Position numbers and translations under genes: made by a program
Notes under the pieces: model-generated
The model's input: the letters and a program-made list of their open reading frames with translations, nothing else
Database searches by the model: none
Told to the model about the DNA's origin: nothing
Shown here: one piece after another, positions 13,011-24,372 of the stretch
How the letters are laid out: every line of letters starts with the position of its first letter
Numbering within the stretch: the stretch's first letter is position 1
Origin: Streptomyces fulvorobeus
GTDB lineage: Bacteria > Actinomycetota > Actinomycetes > Streptomycetales > Streptomycetaceae
Length of the DNA stretch: 64,000 nucleotides
NCBI RefSeq assembly: GCF_013167895.1
Contig: NZ_BLWC01000001.1
Coordinates: 2,542,001 to 2,606,000, forward strand
Direction of reading: 5' to 3'

Positions 13011-13983
13011 CCCTCCACCGGGACGGCGCGCGCGAAGCCGCCGTCCACCATCAGGTTCGCCACGGTCTCCAGCTCCGGGGGATTTCCCGCCAGCCGCTGG
13101 AGGAAGACGTCGAAGTCCGCGCCGCAGGGCAGCAGCAGCCGGTCGACGCGGTCCTGCACGCTCCACCCGTCCTGGTCCCGCGCGTCGTCGTACGCGCAGA
13201 ACCAGACCGAGCCGGTGTCCCGGCCCCGCACCTTCACCGCGAGGATGCCGCCCTGGACGAAGGCGACGCCCAGGTAGTCCTTGGTGAAGTGGTCGCGCAG
13301 ACACTTGTTGACGTACTGGAGGTCGTTCACCGCAGCCTCTTCACGCACCGTGAAGAAGGGCTGGTCGACCAGGAGACCGAGCTCCGCGTCCAGCGCCGCG
13401 CCCACCGGGGCCGAACCGCCCGCGGCCTTCAGGAACGAGCGGTAGGCACCCGGCAGCCGGTACCCGAGGTCCTCCTCGACGCCCTGTACCTGCTGCTCGC
13501 TGACCGCCACCGACCCCTTGGGCAGCCGGAAGTGCGGGGGGCGCGTCTCCTGAAGGGGCCGCGTACCGCGCCGGTGGTGGTCGACCGCGGCCGTCGCCAT
13601 GCCACCGTGATGGCGCAGCAGCGCCTTCACCTCGACCGGCACGAGCTCCATCCGCCGCCCGCCCGGCACGTGGTGCCAGGTCCAGCCGTGCGGAGTCGCC
13701 ACCGCAGGGATCGTGTCCCACAGCTCATGACCGCTCGCCGCCAGCGCGGCGTTGGCCGACACGTAGTCGGTCAGCCGGAGCTCGTCGATACCGAAGCCCG
13801 GGGCGGATCGGCGATCTCGGCGACGGCACGGGCATACGGTGTGAGTTCCGGATAGCCGTTGCCGTCCATGCGCACACCTCTGGGGTGGCGGGAGGCCCGC
13901 ACCGGGTCGGGGAAGTGCACGACCTGCCCGGCGTAGGCCGCGTTCGGTGGCGCGGCTTGCTGCCCGAGCCGACCTGTCGTCAT
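13007..13983 (-). CDS. SMI1/KNR4 (SUKH-1) family protein (one apparent frameshift)
   Basis: The C-terminal 200 residues hold a SUKH-1 domain: QVQGVEEDLGYRLPGAYRSF, then DLQYVNKCLRD and LGVAFVQGGILAVKV. SUKH-1 proteins commonly act as immunity proteins to deaminase and nuclease toxins. The N-terminal 60 residues (MTTGRLGQQAAPPNAAY onward, ATG 13983) are in another frame. Adding one base at the G4 run 13800-13803 joins them (D-P-P-P-G-F-G-I-D-E-L) into 325 residues. Without repair, translation from 13983 stops after 70 codons. It is the first gene of an operon with the SUKH-4/deaminase gene (GTGA overlap) and diverges from a second deaminase/SUKH pair. Confidence 0.78.
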
Positions 13984-14243
13984 GGCGGTTGCCCCCTGCT
14001 GCGTCCGGTGATTCCCCCCAGCCTATGCCGTGGGGCAACAGGGGGTCCCGCCCGTCCGATCCGGTCACCAACCGTCACGGCCAGGTGACGTATGAGCGAC
14101 GGTCCTGACACTTCCGACGACACGCGGACACGTTTCACCGACCCAGCTTCCCGACGCCCCGGCACATTTGGCAGGCTGTCACCGCAACTCGGGGGCGTGC
14201 ACACCTGCAGTACCGCTGCCGGCACGGGAGGGATGCAAGCACC

Positions 14244-14768
14244 ATGAACACAGCACCGACAGTCACATCCGGGGACCCGAGGCTCAGCTGGCGCGGCACC
14301 GACGCCGGCCGGACACCTCACCTGCATCACCGCCGCGACGGCATCCTGCCCGCCGTGGCCGCTGCCCTGTCCGTCCGCGGCGAGACGCTGACCTGCACCG
14401 CGGGCAAGGGCGACCGGCCCCCGGTGCTGCACCCGCTCGTCCAGGACTTCCTGGACGCCCTGACCAGCGGAGAGCGCGAGCGCTTCACCGGCCGCTGCCC
14501 CGAAGCGATACTGCTTTCGCGGCAGCTCACCGCCGTCGACGCGGGCCGCTCCAAGCGGGCCCAGCGCAAACCGCTCACCAACGGAGAGGCCCGCCGCGCC
14601 CTGAAGCACTCCCGCATCACCGCGCGGCGCATCCGCGAGGACGGCGATCCGCTCCACGGCACCTACGCCGCGCCCTGCCGCTCCTGCGCGGCGATGCTCG
14701 CGCACTTCGGCGTGCGTCCGGTCGACCTCACCGCCACCGGGGCGGCCACCACCGCCGAGAAGGGCTGA
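14244..14768 (+). CDS. YwqJ-like deaminase-fold protein
   Basis: A 174-residue soluble protein. CPEAILLSR near residue 92 and APCRSCAAML near 145 match the YwqJ-type deaminase pattern, in which C-P-E replaces H-x-E and P-C-x-x-C supplies the remaining zinc ligands. Such domains are often toxin tips that deaminate nucleic acid or nucleotides. Here the domain stands alone, without a secretion leader or WXG module, so a housekeeping or intracellular role is possible. The start is ATG 14244, with GGGAGG upstream. It is followed after 10 bases by a SUKH-3 gene. It diverges from the SMI1/KNR4 operon across a 260-base region (13984-14243) in which I saw no clear promoter pair. Confidence 0.8.
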   Translation: MNTAPTVTSGDPRLSWRGTDAGRTPHLHHRRDGILPAVAAALSVRGETLTCTAGKGDRPPVLHPLVQDFLDALTSGERERFTGRCPEAILLSRQLTAVDAGRSKRAQRKPLTNGEARRALKHSRITARRIREDGDPLHGTYAAPCRSCAAMLAHFGVRPVDLTATGAATTAEKG

Positions 14769-14778
14769 CGGCACCGCC

Positions 14779-15297
14779 ATGCAGGACCGAACCGGGCTCC
14801 CCGCCCAGCCCGACCGGCACAGCACCACCCGCTTCCCCGTCGCTGTCGACGCCGCACTGCGCCAGGCGGGCTGGCAGCCGGGGCGCTGGGACATCCGGCA
14901 GGCCGAGGAGTGGGCCGACGCGCTGCGCTCCCACGCCTCACCGGCCGGCCACCGGCACGCCGTGTTCCCGGCGGCGGTCGAGGTCTGGGCCGAGTTCGGC
15001 GCCCTGCTCATCACCACGTCCGCACCCGGCCGGCAGATCGCGCCCGCCGCCGTGCGCGTCGACCCGCTGTGCGGTCTGCACCTGGCCCGCACCCTGGGCG
15101 ACCTGGGGCGGGCGCTGGAGACCGAGATCAGCCCGCTCGGCGAGGAGGGCGAGGGCCAGGCGGTGCTCGCCATCGACAGCGAGGGCCGCGTCTACAGCGT
15201 CGACCACACCGGTGACTGGTACCTCGGCGCGGACATCGACCAGGCGCTGACCACTCTGGTCACCGGCGCCCAGCCGGCCAGACTCACCTCGGCCTGA
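14779..15297 (+). CDS. SUKH-3 family immunity-type protein
   Basis: A 172-residue soluble protein. The pattern F-P-V-A-V-D-A-A-L-R-Q-A-G-W-x-P-G-R, then HAVFPAAVEVWAEFGALLI, and VYSVDHTGDWYLGADIDQAL near the end is characteristic of SUKH-3 domains. These are described as immunity partners of deaminase/nuclease toxins of the polymorphic toxin systems. It is separated by 10 bases from the YwqJ-like deaminase gene, consistent with a toxin-antidote or regulator-effector pair. The start ATG 14779 is well spaced, though the RBS is weak, suggesting coupling to the upstream gene. Confidence 0.82.
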   Translation: MQDRTGLPAQPDRHSTTRFPVAVDAALRQAGWQPGRWDIRQAEEWADALRSHASPAGHRHAVFPAAVEVWAEFGALLITTSAPGRQIAPAAVRVDPLCGLHLARTLGDLGRALETEISPLGEEGEGQAVLAIDSEGRVYSVDHTGDWYLGADIDQALTTLVTGAQPARLTSA

Positions 15298-15344
15298 CGC
15301 ACCTCAGCCGGACTCACCGCCGGGCGGACCGGGCCGGCGCGCTG

Positions 15345-16664
15345 CTACGCGGGCCTGCGGTCCGGCAGCACCGCCGACACCCGGAAGCCGCCCGCGTCCG
15401 TCGGCCCCGACACGAAGATGCCTCCGAGACCGAGCACCCGCTCCCTCATGCCCACCAGGCCGTTCCCGCCACTGGGCAGCCCCGCGTCGGACGCTCCGCC
15501 GTCCGACGGGCCGTTCTCCACCTGCATGGCGACCTCCGCGCCGCGGTGCGCGAGCCGCACCCAGGTCGTGGCGCCTGCCGCGTGCTTGTGCACGTTCGTC
15601 AGAGCCTCCTGCACCACCCGGTACGCGGTCTGCTCGACCTCCGGCGCGTACGGGCGCAGCTCGCCCTCCACGGACAGCTCCACCGTCATCCCCGCCTCGC
15701 GGGACTGCGCGACGAGCAGCCTCACCTCGTCCAGCCGGGGCCCGTCCTCCGCCGCCAGGGCGGCAGCGGCGGCAGCGGCCCGGCCCACCGAGGCGAGAGG
15801 CACCCGGCCCGCGGGCGCGGCGGACATGGTGTCCCCGCTGCGCAGCACGCCCAGCATCTCGCGCAGTTCCGTCAACGCCTGCCGCCCCATGTCGCCCACC
15901 AGCGCCGCGTTCCGCACGGCCTTCGCCGGGTCCTTCGGGGCCACGGCCTGAAGCGCCGCGGCGTGCACCACCATCAGACTCACCCGGTGCGCGACCACGT
16001 CGTGCATCTCGCGGGCGATCCGCGTCCGTTCCTCCGTACGCGCCCACTCGGCCCGCTCCTCGGCCCGGTCGGCCAGCAGGGACAGCTCCCGTTCCAGCGA
16101 GTCGGCGCGCTCCCGCAAGCTCTCCATGAGCCGTCTTCGCGCCCCTATATAGAGGCCGAACAGCAGGGGCGGCGCGCTCAGCCCCACGGACATGAAGAGG
16201 GACACCAGCGGTACGTACCAGTCACCACCGGGGCCGAAGCCGGCTCCCTCGGTGACGCTCTGGCGCAGCCGTACGTACGTGACGATGAAGGTGCCGACCA
16301 GCGACATCCCCGTCAGTACGACCGTGATCCTGCGCGGCACGTCGGACGCGGCCAGCGTGTACAGGCCGACGATGCCCATCAGGAAGCCCATCTCGGCCGG
16401 TGTCGTCGCGATCGACACCAGCACCACGGCGATCGGCCACCGCCTGCGCACGAGCAGCACCGAGCCCGCCAGCAGCCCGAACAGCACACCGAACGGGACC
16501 GGAAGCCCGGTCTCGCCGGCGAACACCACCCCCTCGAGCGCGCACTCCAGCGCCGAGAACGACGCCAGTCCCACATCCAGGGCGGCACCGCGCCGCCGCC
16601 TCCACCACCAGTAGCCGCGGGTGGTCAGCCCCGCCGCTTCCCGGTCTGCCCCCGTTGCGGTCAT
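15345..16664 (-). CDS. Orphan sensor histidine kinase, NarL/DesK type
   Basis: A 439-residue membrane kinase. Roughly five hydrophobic segments span residues 28-175. A coiled segment (176-215) leads to the HisKA_3 dimerisation domain, with the phosphoacceptor in REMHDVVAHRVS near residue 220. The HATPase_c domain carries QEALTNVHKHAAG (N box) and GNGLVGMRERV (G box). Kinases of this class normally phosphorylate LuxR-type response regulators, but no regulator gene adjoins it. Two orphan LuxR-type regulators lie 10 and 17 kb away; any partnership is speculation. The start ATG 16664 was chosen because the reading frame upstream loses coding character. Confidence 0.9.
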   Translation of the reverse strand: MTATGADREAAGLTTRGYWWWRRRRGAALDVGLASFSALECALEGVVFAGETGLPVPFGVLFGLLAGSVLLVRRRWPIAVVLVSIATTPAEMGFLMGIVGLYTLAASDVPRRITVVLTGMSLVGTFIVTYVRLRQSVTEGAGFGPGGDWYVPLVSLFMSVGLSAPPLLFGLYIGARRRLMESLRERADSLERELSLLADRAEERAEWARTEERTRIAREMHDVVAHRVSLMVVHAAALQAVAPKDPAKAVRNAALVGDMGRQALTELREMLGVLRSGDTMSAAPAGRVPLASVGRAAAAAAALAAEDGPRLDEVRLLVAQSREAGMTVELSVEGELRPYAPEVEQTAYRVVQEALTNVHKHAAGATTWVRLAHRGAEVAMQVENGPSDGGASDAGLPSGGNGLVGMRERVLGLGGIFVSGPTDAGGFRVSAVLPDRRPA

Positions 16665-16809
16665 GGCGTCCAGCCTACGGGCGGGCGCACCTCATTTTCG
16701 GGTGACCCGGGCCCGGGTGACATCACCGTCGCGGGGAGGGCGCTCGGTACGGCATAGTGTTGGGTGCCGATCCGGGCGGCGGACGCGATGTCCCGTACGT
16801 TCGGGTCGT

Positions 16810-16881
16810 TCCCCCATGGTGTAATTGGCAGCACAGTAGCTTTTGGTGCTATTTGTCCGGGTTCGAGTCCTGGTGGGGGAG
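16810..16881 (+). tRNA. tRNA-Gln (anticodon TTG)
   Basis: A complete cloverleaf: acceptor TCCCCCA pairs with TGGGGGA (16874-16880) followed by discriminator G. The D arm is GTGTAATTGGCAGCAC, the anticodon loop TTTTGGT has TTG at 16843-16845, and the T arm is CCGGGTTCGAGTCCTGG. CCA is not encoded. A hairpin terminator follows 12 bases later. It reads CAA, a rare glutamine codon in high-GC genomes. Confidence 0.96.
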
Positions 16882-16892
16882 CTGTACCTTTC

Positions 16893-16919
16893 GGGCTCCG
16901 ACCTTCACGGTCGGGGCCC
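16893..16919 (+). terminator. tRNA terminator
   Basis: GGGCTCCGACC and GGTCGGGGCCC form an 11-bp stem (one G-T wobble) around TTCAC. It lies just after the tRNA and before glmU, whose likely -10 (TATCCT, 16949-16954) is downstream, so the two are probably separate transcripts. Confidence 0.75.
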
Positions 16920-16990
16920 GCGCTCATGTCCGCCCCACGCACCCCCGGTATCCTGCGGATGTCCACCACCCGAAGCCGAAGGGCACATCC

Positions 16991-18439
16991 GTGAGCGCCA
17001 CCAGCCCGGCAGCCGTCGTCGTCCTTGCAGCGGGTGAGGGCACCCGCATGAAGTCGAAGACCCCCAAGGTCCTGCACGAGATCTCCGGGCGCTCGCTCGT
17101 CGGACATGTCGTCGCCGCCTCCCGCGAACTCCGCCCCCACCACCTCGTCGTGGTCGTCGGCCACGCGGCCGAGCGGGTCACCGCCCACCTCGCCGCCGGT
17201 GACGCCCCCGTGCGCACCGCGTTCCAGGCCGAGCGCAACGGCACCGGGCACGCCGTCCGGATGGGGCTCGAAGAGCTCGGCGGCGCCGTCGACGGCACGG
17301 TGATCGTCGTCTGCGGCGACACCCCTCTGCTCTCCGGCGAGACCCTCGCCGCGCTCGCCGCCACGCACGACGCCGACGCCAACGCCGTCACCGTGCTGAC
17401 CGCCGAGGTCCCGGACTCCACCGGCTACGGCCGCATCGTCCGCGACGCGGCCAGCGGAGCCGTCACCGGGATCGTCGAGCACAAGGACGCCACGGACGCC
17501 CAGCGGGCCATCCGGGAGATCAACTCCGGGGTGTTCGCCTTCGACGGGCGTCTGCTCGCGGACGCGCTCGGCAAGGTCCGCACGGACAACAGCCAGGGCG
17601 AGGAGTACCTCACCGACGTGCTGTCGATCCTGCGTGAGGCCGGGCACCGCGTGGGCGCCTCGGTCGCCGCGGACCACCGCGAGATCCTCGGCATCAACAA
17701 CCGGGTCCAGCTGGCCGAGGCCAGGCGGCTGCTCAACGCACGGCTCCTGGAACGCGCCATGACGGCCGGCGTGACGGTCGTCGACCCCGCGTCGACCCTG
17801 ATCGACGTCACCGTGACGTATGAGCCGGACGCGGTCGTGCACCCCGGCACCCAGCTGACCGGCACGACGCACCTGGCCGAGGACTCCGAGGTCGGCCCGA
17901 ACTCCCGGCTGAAGGACACGGTCGTCCACGCGGGCGCCCGCGTGGACAACACGGTCGCGGACGGGGCGGAGGTCGGCCCCGGTGCGACGGTCGGCCCGTT
18001 CGCGTACCTGCGGCCCGGCACGAAGCTCGGCGCGAAGGCCAAGGCCGGGGCGTACGTGGAGATGAAGAACGCCACGATCGGCGAGGGCACCAAGGTCCCG
18101 CACCTGAGCTACGTCGGTGACGCGACCATCGGCGACCACACCAACATCGGCGCCGCCAGCGTCTTCGTGAACTACGACGGCGTGGCCAAGCACCACACCA
18201 CCATCGGTTCCCACTGCCGCACGGGGTCCGACAATATGTTTGTGGCGCCTGTCACGGTCGGGGACGGCGTGTACACGGCGGCGGGCTCGGTGATCACCAA
18301 GGACGTGCCGGCCGGTTCGCTGGCCGTCGCCCGGGGCCAGCAGCGGAATATCGAGGGCTGGGTGGCCCGCAAGCGTCCGGGAAGCGCGGCCGCCCAGGCC
18401 GCTCAGGCCGCAGCTCAGGACAGCGAAGGCGAAAGCTGA
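16991..18439 (+). CDS. glmU: Bifunctional UDP-GlcNAc pyrophosphorylase / GlcN-1-P acetyltransferase
   Basis: This 482-residue enzyme makes UDP-N-acetylglucosamine for peptidoglycan. The N-terminal uridyltransferase shows LAAGEGTRMKSKTPKVLH near residue 12 and CGDTPLLSGETL. The C-terminal left-handed beta-helix contains hexapeptide repeats, and VEMKNATIGEGTKVPHLSYV and FVNYDGVAKHHTTIG carry the acetyl-CoA and active-site residues. Length is normal for actinobacteria. The start is GTG 16991 with GAAGGG seven bases upstream; earlier in-frame codons overlap the tRNA. It is followed by prs on the same strand after 119 bases, a pairing that links two sugar-phosphate nucleotide pathways. Confidence 0.96.
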   Translation: MSATSPAAVVVLAAGEGTRMKSKTPKVLHEISGRSLVGHVVAASRELRPHHLVVVVGHAAERVTAHLAAGDAPVRTAFQAERNGTGHAVRMGLEELGGAVDGTVIVVCGDTPLLSGETLAALAATHDADANAVTVLTAEVPDSTGYGRIVRDAASGAVTGIVEHKDATDAQRAIREINSGVFAFDGRLLADALGKVRTDNSQGEEYLTDVLSILREAGHRVGASVAADHREILGINNRVQLAEARRLLNARLLERAMTAGVTVVDPASTLIDVTVTYEPDAVVHPGTQLTGTTHLAEDSEVGPNSRLKDTVVHAGARVDNTVADGAEVGPGATVGPFAYLRPGTKLGAKAKAGAYVEMKNATIGEGTKVPHLSYVGDATIGDHTNIGAASVFVNYDGVAKHHTTIGSHCRTGSDNMFVAPVTVGDGVYTAAGSVITKDVPAGSLAVARGQQRNIEGWVARKRPGSAAAQAAQAAAQDSEGES

Positions 18440-18558
18440 CCGGAAACAGGTGCGCCGGACACGGCGTACCGTGATAGATGCTCACCCATTTCGGCTGGCT
18501 CGTTGCACATCGGGACCCATGCGTGCGGCGCCAGATACACGTCTGAGGAGACTGTGCT

Positions 18559-19542
18559 GTGACCGGGATCAAGACGACCGGCGAGAAGAAACTGATGTTC
18601 TTCTCCGGCCGCGCCCACCCCGAGCTGGCCGAGGAGGTCGCACACCAACTGGGTGTCGGTCTCGTGCCGACGAAGGCTTTCGATTTCGCCAACGGTGAGA
18701 TCTACGTGCGCTTCCAGGAATCCGCCCGCGGCGCCGACTGCTTCCTGATCCAGAGCCACACGGCTCCGATCAACAAGTGGATCATGGAGCAGCTGATCAT
18801 GCTGGACGCGCTGAAGCGCGCGTCGGCCCGTTCGATCACGGTGATCGTGCCGTTCTACGGCTACGCCCGCCAGGACAAGAAGCACCGCGGCCGCGAGCCG
18901 ATCTCGGCCCGGCTGGTCGCCGACCTGATGAAGACGGCGGGTGCGGACCGCATCCTGACCGTGGATCTGCACACCGACCAGATCCAGGGCTTCTTCGACG
19001 GCCCGGTGGACCACCTGTTCGCGCTGCCGATCCTCGCCGACTACGTCGGTGCGAAGGTCGACCGCTCGAAGCTGACGATCGTCTCCCCGGACGCCGGACG
19101 CGTACGCGTCGCCGACCGCTGGTGCGACCGCCTGGACGCCCCCCTGGCGATCGTGCACAAGCGCCGCGACAAGGACGTGCCGAACCAGGTCAGCGTCCAC
19201 GAGGTCGTCGGCAACGTGAAGGGCCGGGTCTGCGTCCTGGTCGACGACATGATCGACACGGGTGGCACGATCTGCGCCGCCGCGGACGCCCTCTTCGCGC
19301 ACGGTGCCGAGGACGTCATAGTGACCGCGACGCACGGTGTGCTGTCCGGGCCCGCCGCGGACCGTCTGAAGAACTCCAAGGTGAGCGAGTTCGTCTTCAC
19401 GGACACCCTGCCGACCCCGGGCGAGCTGGAGATGGACAAGATCACCGTGCTGTCGATCGCGCCGACGATCGCCCGCGCGGTGCGCGAGGTGTTCGAGGAC
19501 GGTTCGGTCACGAGCCTCTTCGAGGAGCAGGAGAAGTACTAG
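18559..19542 (+). CDS. prs: Ribose-phosphate diphosphokinase (PRPP synthetase)
   Basis: A 327-residue cytosolic enzyme converting ribose-5-phosphate and ATP to PRPP for purine, pyrimidine, His and Trp synthesis. Class I features are visible: YGYARQDKKHRGREPIS (ATP flexible loop) near residue 100, the divalent cation site TVDLHTDQIQGFF near 135, and the PRPP-binding loop VDDMIDTGGT near 230. The start is GTG 18559 with GAGGAG eight bases upstream. It is followed by the rplY leader region with strong inverted repeats, so regulation of prs readthrough and rplY expression may be linked. Confidence 0.96.
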   Translation: MTGIKTTGEKKLMFFSGRAHPELAEEVAHQLGVGLVPTKAFDFANGEIYVRFQESARGADCFLIQSHTAPINKWIMEQLIMLDALKRASARSITVIVPFYGYARQDKKHRGREPISARLVADLMKTAGADRILTVDLHTDQIQGFFDGPVDHLFALPILADYVGAKVDRSKLTIVSPDAGRVRVADRWCDRLDAPLAIVHKRRDKDVPNQVSVHEVVGNVKGRVCVLVDDMIDTGGTICAAADALFAHGAEDVIVTATHGVLSGPAADRLKNSKVSEFVFTDTLPTPGELEMDKITVLSIAPTIARAVREVFEDGSVTSLFEEQEKY

Positions 19543-19579
19543 CGGAACCGCGGCACCGGAGAGGTGCCGAAGATCCACT

Positions 19580-19608
19580 TTGGGTACGGCCTCCCCGCCG
19601 GGTAGACT
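19580..19608 (+). promoter_or_regulatory. Candidate housekeeping promoter for rplY
   Basis: TTGGGT (19580-19585) and TAGACT (19603-19608) are separated by 17 bases, a fair match to the Streptomyces HrdB consensus TTGACA-N17-TAGRAT. Transcription would begin near 19615, giving a leader of about 125 bases before rplY. The -35 overlaps the left arm of the inverted repeat described separately. Confidence 0.5.
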
Positions 19609-19651
19609 CAGCGAGTTGCTCGGCGAGGGAGGCCGTACCCGTAGGTACGGC
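19582..19651 (+). promoter_or_regulatory. Nested, mutually exclusive inverted repeats upstream of rplY
   Basis: GGGTACGGCCTCCC (19582-19595) pairs perfectly with GGGAGGCCGTACCC (19627-19640) across a 31-base loop. The core of the right arm, GCCGTACC (19632-19639), can instead pair with GGTACGGC (19644-19651) around CGTA. Arm one and arm three share the same 8 bases, so the two hairpins exclude each other, as in attenuators or protein-responsive leaders. For transcripts that start near 19615 only the second hairpin can form, in which case the outer repeat would act as DNA. A small CGAG/CTCG stem lies inside the outer loop. Confidence 0.65.
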
Positions 19652-19741
19652 GATCCGTTATCGACGCGCTCTTCGTAGCAGGCGGCCTGTCGTACGGGCC
19701 GGGTGACGTATCCAGTTCCGTCATCTCACGAGGAGTGCACC

Positions 19742-20329
19742 ATGGCCGAGATCAAGCTCGCCGCTCAGGTCCGTAACGAGTTCGGCAAGGGCGCGGCCCG
19801 CCGTGCCCGTCGCGCCAACCTGGTTCCCGCGGTCGTCTACGGCCACGGCGCCGAGTCGGTCCACGTCTCGCTGCCGGCCCACGAGCTGCAGCTCGCGCTC
19901 CGTACCGCCAACGTCCTCATCGGTCTGGAGATCGACGGCAAGGACGCCCTGGTCATCCCCAAGGCCGTGCAGCGCAACGCCATCAAGGGCAACATCGAGC
20001 ACGTCGACCTCCTGACCGTGACGCGCGGCGAGAAGGTCAACGTCGAGGTCGCCGTGCACGTCGAGGGCGAGCTGGCCCCGGGCGCCAACCTCCTGGAGTA
20101 CGTGCAGAACACCCTGCTCGTCGAGGCCGAGGCCACCCACATCCCCGAGTCGGTCACGGTCTCCATCGCGGGCCTGGACGCCGGTGACTCGATCCTCGCC
20201 AAGGACATCCCGCTGCCCAAGGGTTCCGTGCTGGCCGGCGACGAGGAGGCCATCGTGCTCCAGATCGTCGCCGCGCAGGCCGAGGAGCCGGCCGCCGAGG
20301 GCACCGAGGCCGCCACCACCGAGGTCTGA
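19742..20329 (+). CDS. rplY: 50S ribosomal protein L25 / general stress protein Ctc
   Basis: A 195-residue protein binding 5S rRNA in the large ribosomal subunit. The N-terminal L25 domain begins [20 protein letters not shown] and contains VPAVVYGHG. The C-terminal TL5/Ctc domain includes [20 protein letters not shown] and [13 protein letters not shown], followed by an acidic Ala/Glu tail. This two-domain CTC form is normal in actinobacteria. The start is ATG 19742 with GAGGAG upstream. Location after prs and before pth is the usual bacterial order. The upstream alternative hairpins suggest leader control. Confidence 0.96.
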   Translation: MAEIKLAAQVRNEFGKGAARRARRANLVPAVVYGHGAESVHVSLPAHELQLALRTANVLIGLEIDGKDALVIPKAVQRNAIKGNIEHVDLLTVTRGEKVNVEVAVHVEGELAPGANLLEYVQNTLLVEAEATHIPESVTVSIAGLDAGDSILAKDIPLPKGSVLAGDEEAIVLQIVAAQAEEPAAEGTEAATTEV

Positions 20330-20375
20330 GTCACACCCGGCGCGCGGGAGCGCCACCGCTTCACTGCTTCACCTA

Positions 20376-20410
20376 CGGGGCGGCGGGCCCTCACCGGGTC
20401 CGCCGCCCCG
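20376..20410 (+). terminator. rplY terminator
   Basis: CGGGGCGGCGGGCCC and GGGTCCGCCGCCCCG make a 15-bp stem with one G-T wobble and a TCACC loop, 47 bases after the rplY stop and 53 bases before pth. It could also attenuate read-through into pth. Confidence 0.75.
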
Positions 20411-20462
20411 TTCGCCTGTGACCGGGGCGACCAGCCGACGTACGCGAGGAGACCGAGCGCAG

Positions 20463-21056
20463 ATGTCCGATGCCACCGACCCCTGGCTCATCGTGGGGCT
20501 GGGCAATCCCGGTCCCGAGTACGCCGCCAACCGGCACAACGTCGGCTTCATGGTCGCCGACCTCCTCGCCGAACGGATCGGCGGGAAGTTCAAGCGGGCA
20601 CAGAAGGCCCAGGCACAGGTCGTGGAGGGCCGGTTGGGGTCTCCCGGGCCCGGGAGCCGCCGGGTGGTCCTGGCGAAGCCGATGTCGTACATGAACCTCT
20701 CCGGCGGGCCCGTCACGGCGCTGCGGGACTTCTACAAGGTGCCGGTCGGCCACATCGTGGCCGTGCACGACGAGCTGGACATCGACTTCGGCACGCTGCG
20801 GGTCAAACTGGGCGGCGGCGACAACGGGCACAACGGGCTGAAGTCCATGACGAAGTCGATGGGCCCCGACTACCACCGGGTCCGGTTCGGGATCGGCAGG
20901 CCGCCGGGCCGTATGCAGGTGGCCGACTTCGTCCTGAAGGACTTCTCGTCCACCGAGCGCAAGGATCTCGCCTACCAGGTGGACCGGGCGGCGGACGCGG
21001 TGGAGTCGCTGATCGCGGACGGCCTGGAGCGGGCGCAGTCCATGTACAACTCCTGA
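20463..21056 (+). CDS. pth: Peptidyl-tRNA hydrolase
   Basis: A 197-residue cytosolic enzyme that frees tRNA from prematurely released peptidyl-tRNA. Diagnostic features: [19 protein letters not shown] with the catalytic His near residue 20, [24 protein letters not shown] with the catalytic Asp near 102, and [14 protein letters not shown]. Length is normal. The start is ATG 20463; longer upstream frames enter rplY. It continues the conserved prs-rplY-pth order. Confidence 0.96.
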   Translation: MSDATDPWLIVGLGNPGPEYAANRHNVGFMVADLLAERIGGKFKRAQKAQAQVVEGRLGSPGPGSRRVVLAKPMSYMNLSGGPVTALRDFYKVPVGHIVAVHDELDIDFGTLRVKLGGGDNGHNGLKSMTKSMGPDYHRVRFGIGRPPGRMQVADFVLKDFSSTERKDLAYQVDRAADAVESLIADGLERAQSMYNS

Positions 21057-21131
21057 CATTGCCCCCGATCCCGGGATCATCTCCGGCCACAGGTTGACCG
21101 GGCGCATGGGTCTGCCCAAGGATCTGCCCCC

Positions 21132-21602
21132 ATGAAGCGGAGCTCCTCCCACCGCCTGGTGGCCCACGGCCGGACCGTCGCCGCGGGCTGCGTCGTCCTG
21201 CTGATGCTCGTCGCGGGCGTGTGGTCGTCGTGGGACACCGCGCACCACGTCGTCCTGTCCAAGGGGCGTGAGCACGGGACGATGACCGTGACGGGCTGCG
21301 ACGGCACGACGTGCACCGGGTCCTACGTACCGGACCGGGATTCACCGCCCCGTCCCCGGGTGACCATCACCAAGTCCGTGGCCGTGCAGAAGGGCGACCG
21401 GTTCCCGGTGGTCGTGAAGCCGGACACCGGCGAGGTCGTGCGCACCGGGACGCCCGGGTTCCTGCACGCCTGGGTGCCGTTCGGCGGCGCGCTGCTGCTC
21501 TCCGCCCTGGTCATCGGAGGCGGGCTGCGGATGAGCCGGCTCGCCTGGGGTGCGGCGGCCGCGGGAGCGGTCCTGCTGACGGCGACGTTCATCGCCCTCT
21601 GA
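21132..21602 (+). CDS. Small membrane protein of unknown function
   Basis: A 156-residue protein with one hydrophobic segment near residues 17-32, an exported loop of about 80 residues containing a CDGTTC cysteine pair, and two closing hydrophobic segments (about 112-130 and 134-153). The layout suggests three membrane passes. I recognise no family. It follows pth by 75 bases; a 12-bp palindrome GATCCCGGGATC (21067-21078) lies between. The start ATG 21132 has no strong RBS. Confidence 0.65.
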   Translation: MKRSSSHRLVAHGRTVAAGCVVLLMLVAGVWSSWDTAHHVVLSKGREHGTMTVTGCDGTTCTGSYVPDRDSPPRPRVTITKSVAVQKGDRFPVVVKPDTGEVVRTGTPGFLHAWVPFGGALLLSALVIGGGLRMSRLAWGAAAAGAVLLTATFIAL

Positions 21603-21642
21603 CAGGACCGCCCCCGGGCCGCGGTGGAGCGGCCGGCGTGGA

Positions 21643-24372
<2,730 letters not shown>

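Noticed and set aside
10550..15297. Deaminase/SUKH cluster as a recently acquired island
   Set aside because: GC and codon use match the flanks, there are no mobility genes or tRNA-adjacent repeats, and it sits in conserved core order.
16665..16990. Integration site at the tRNA-Gln gene
   Set aside because: No integrase and no duplicated tRNA 3' end nearby.
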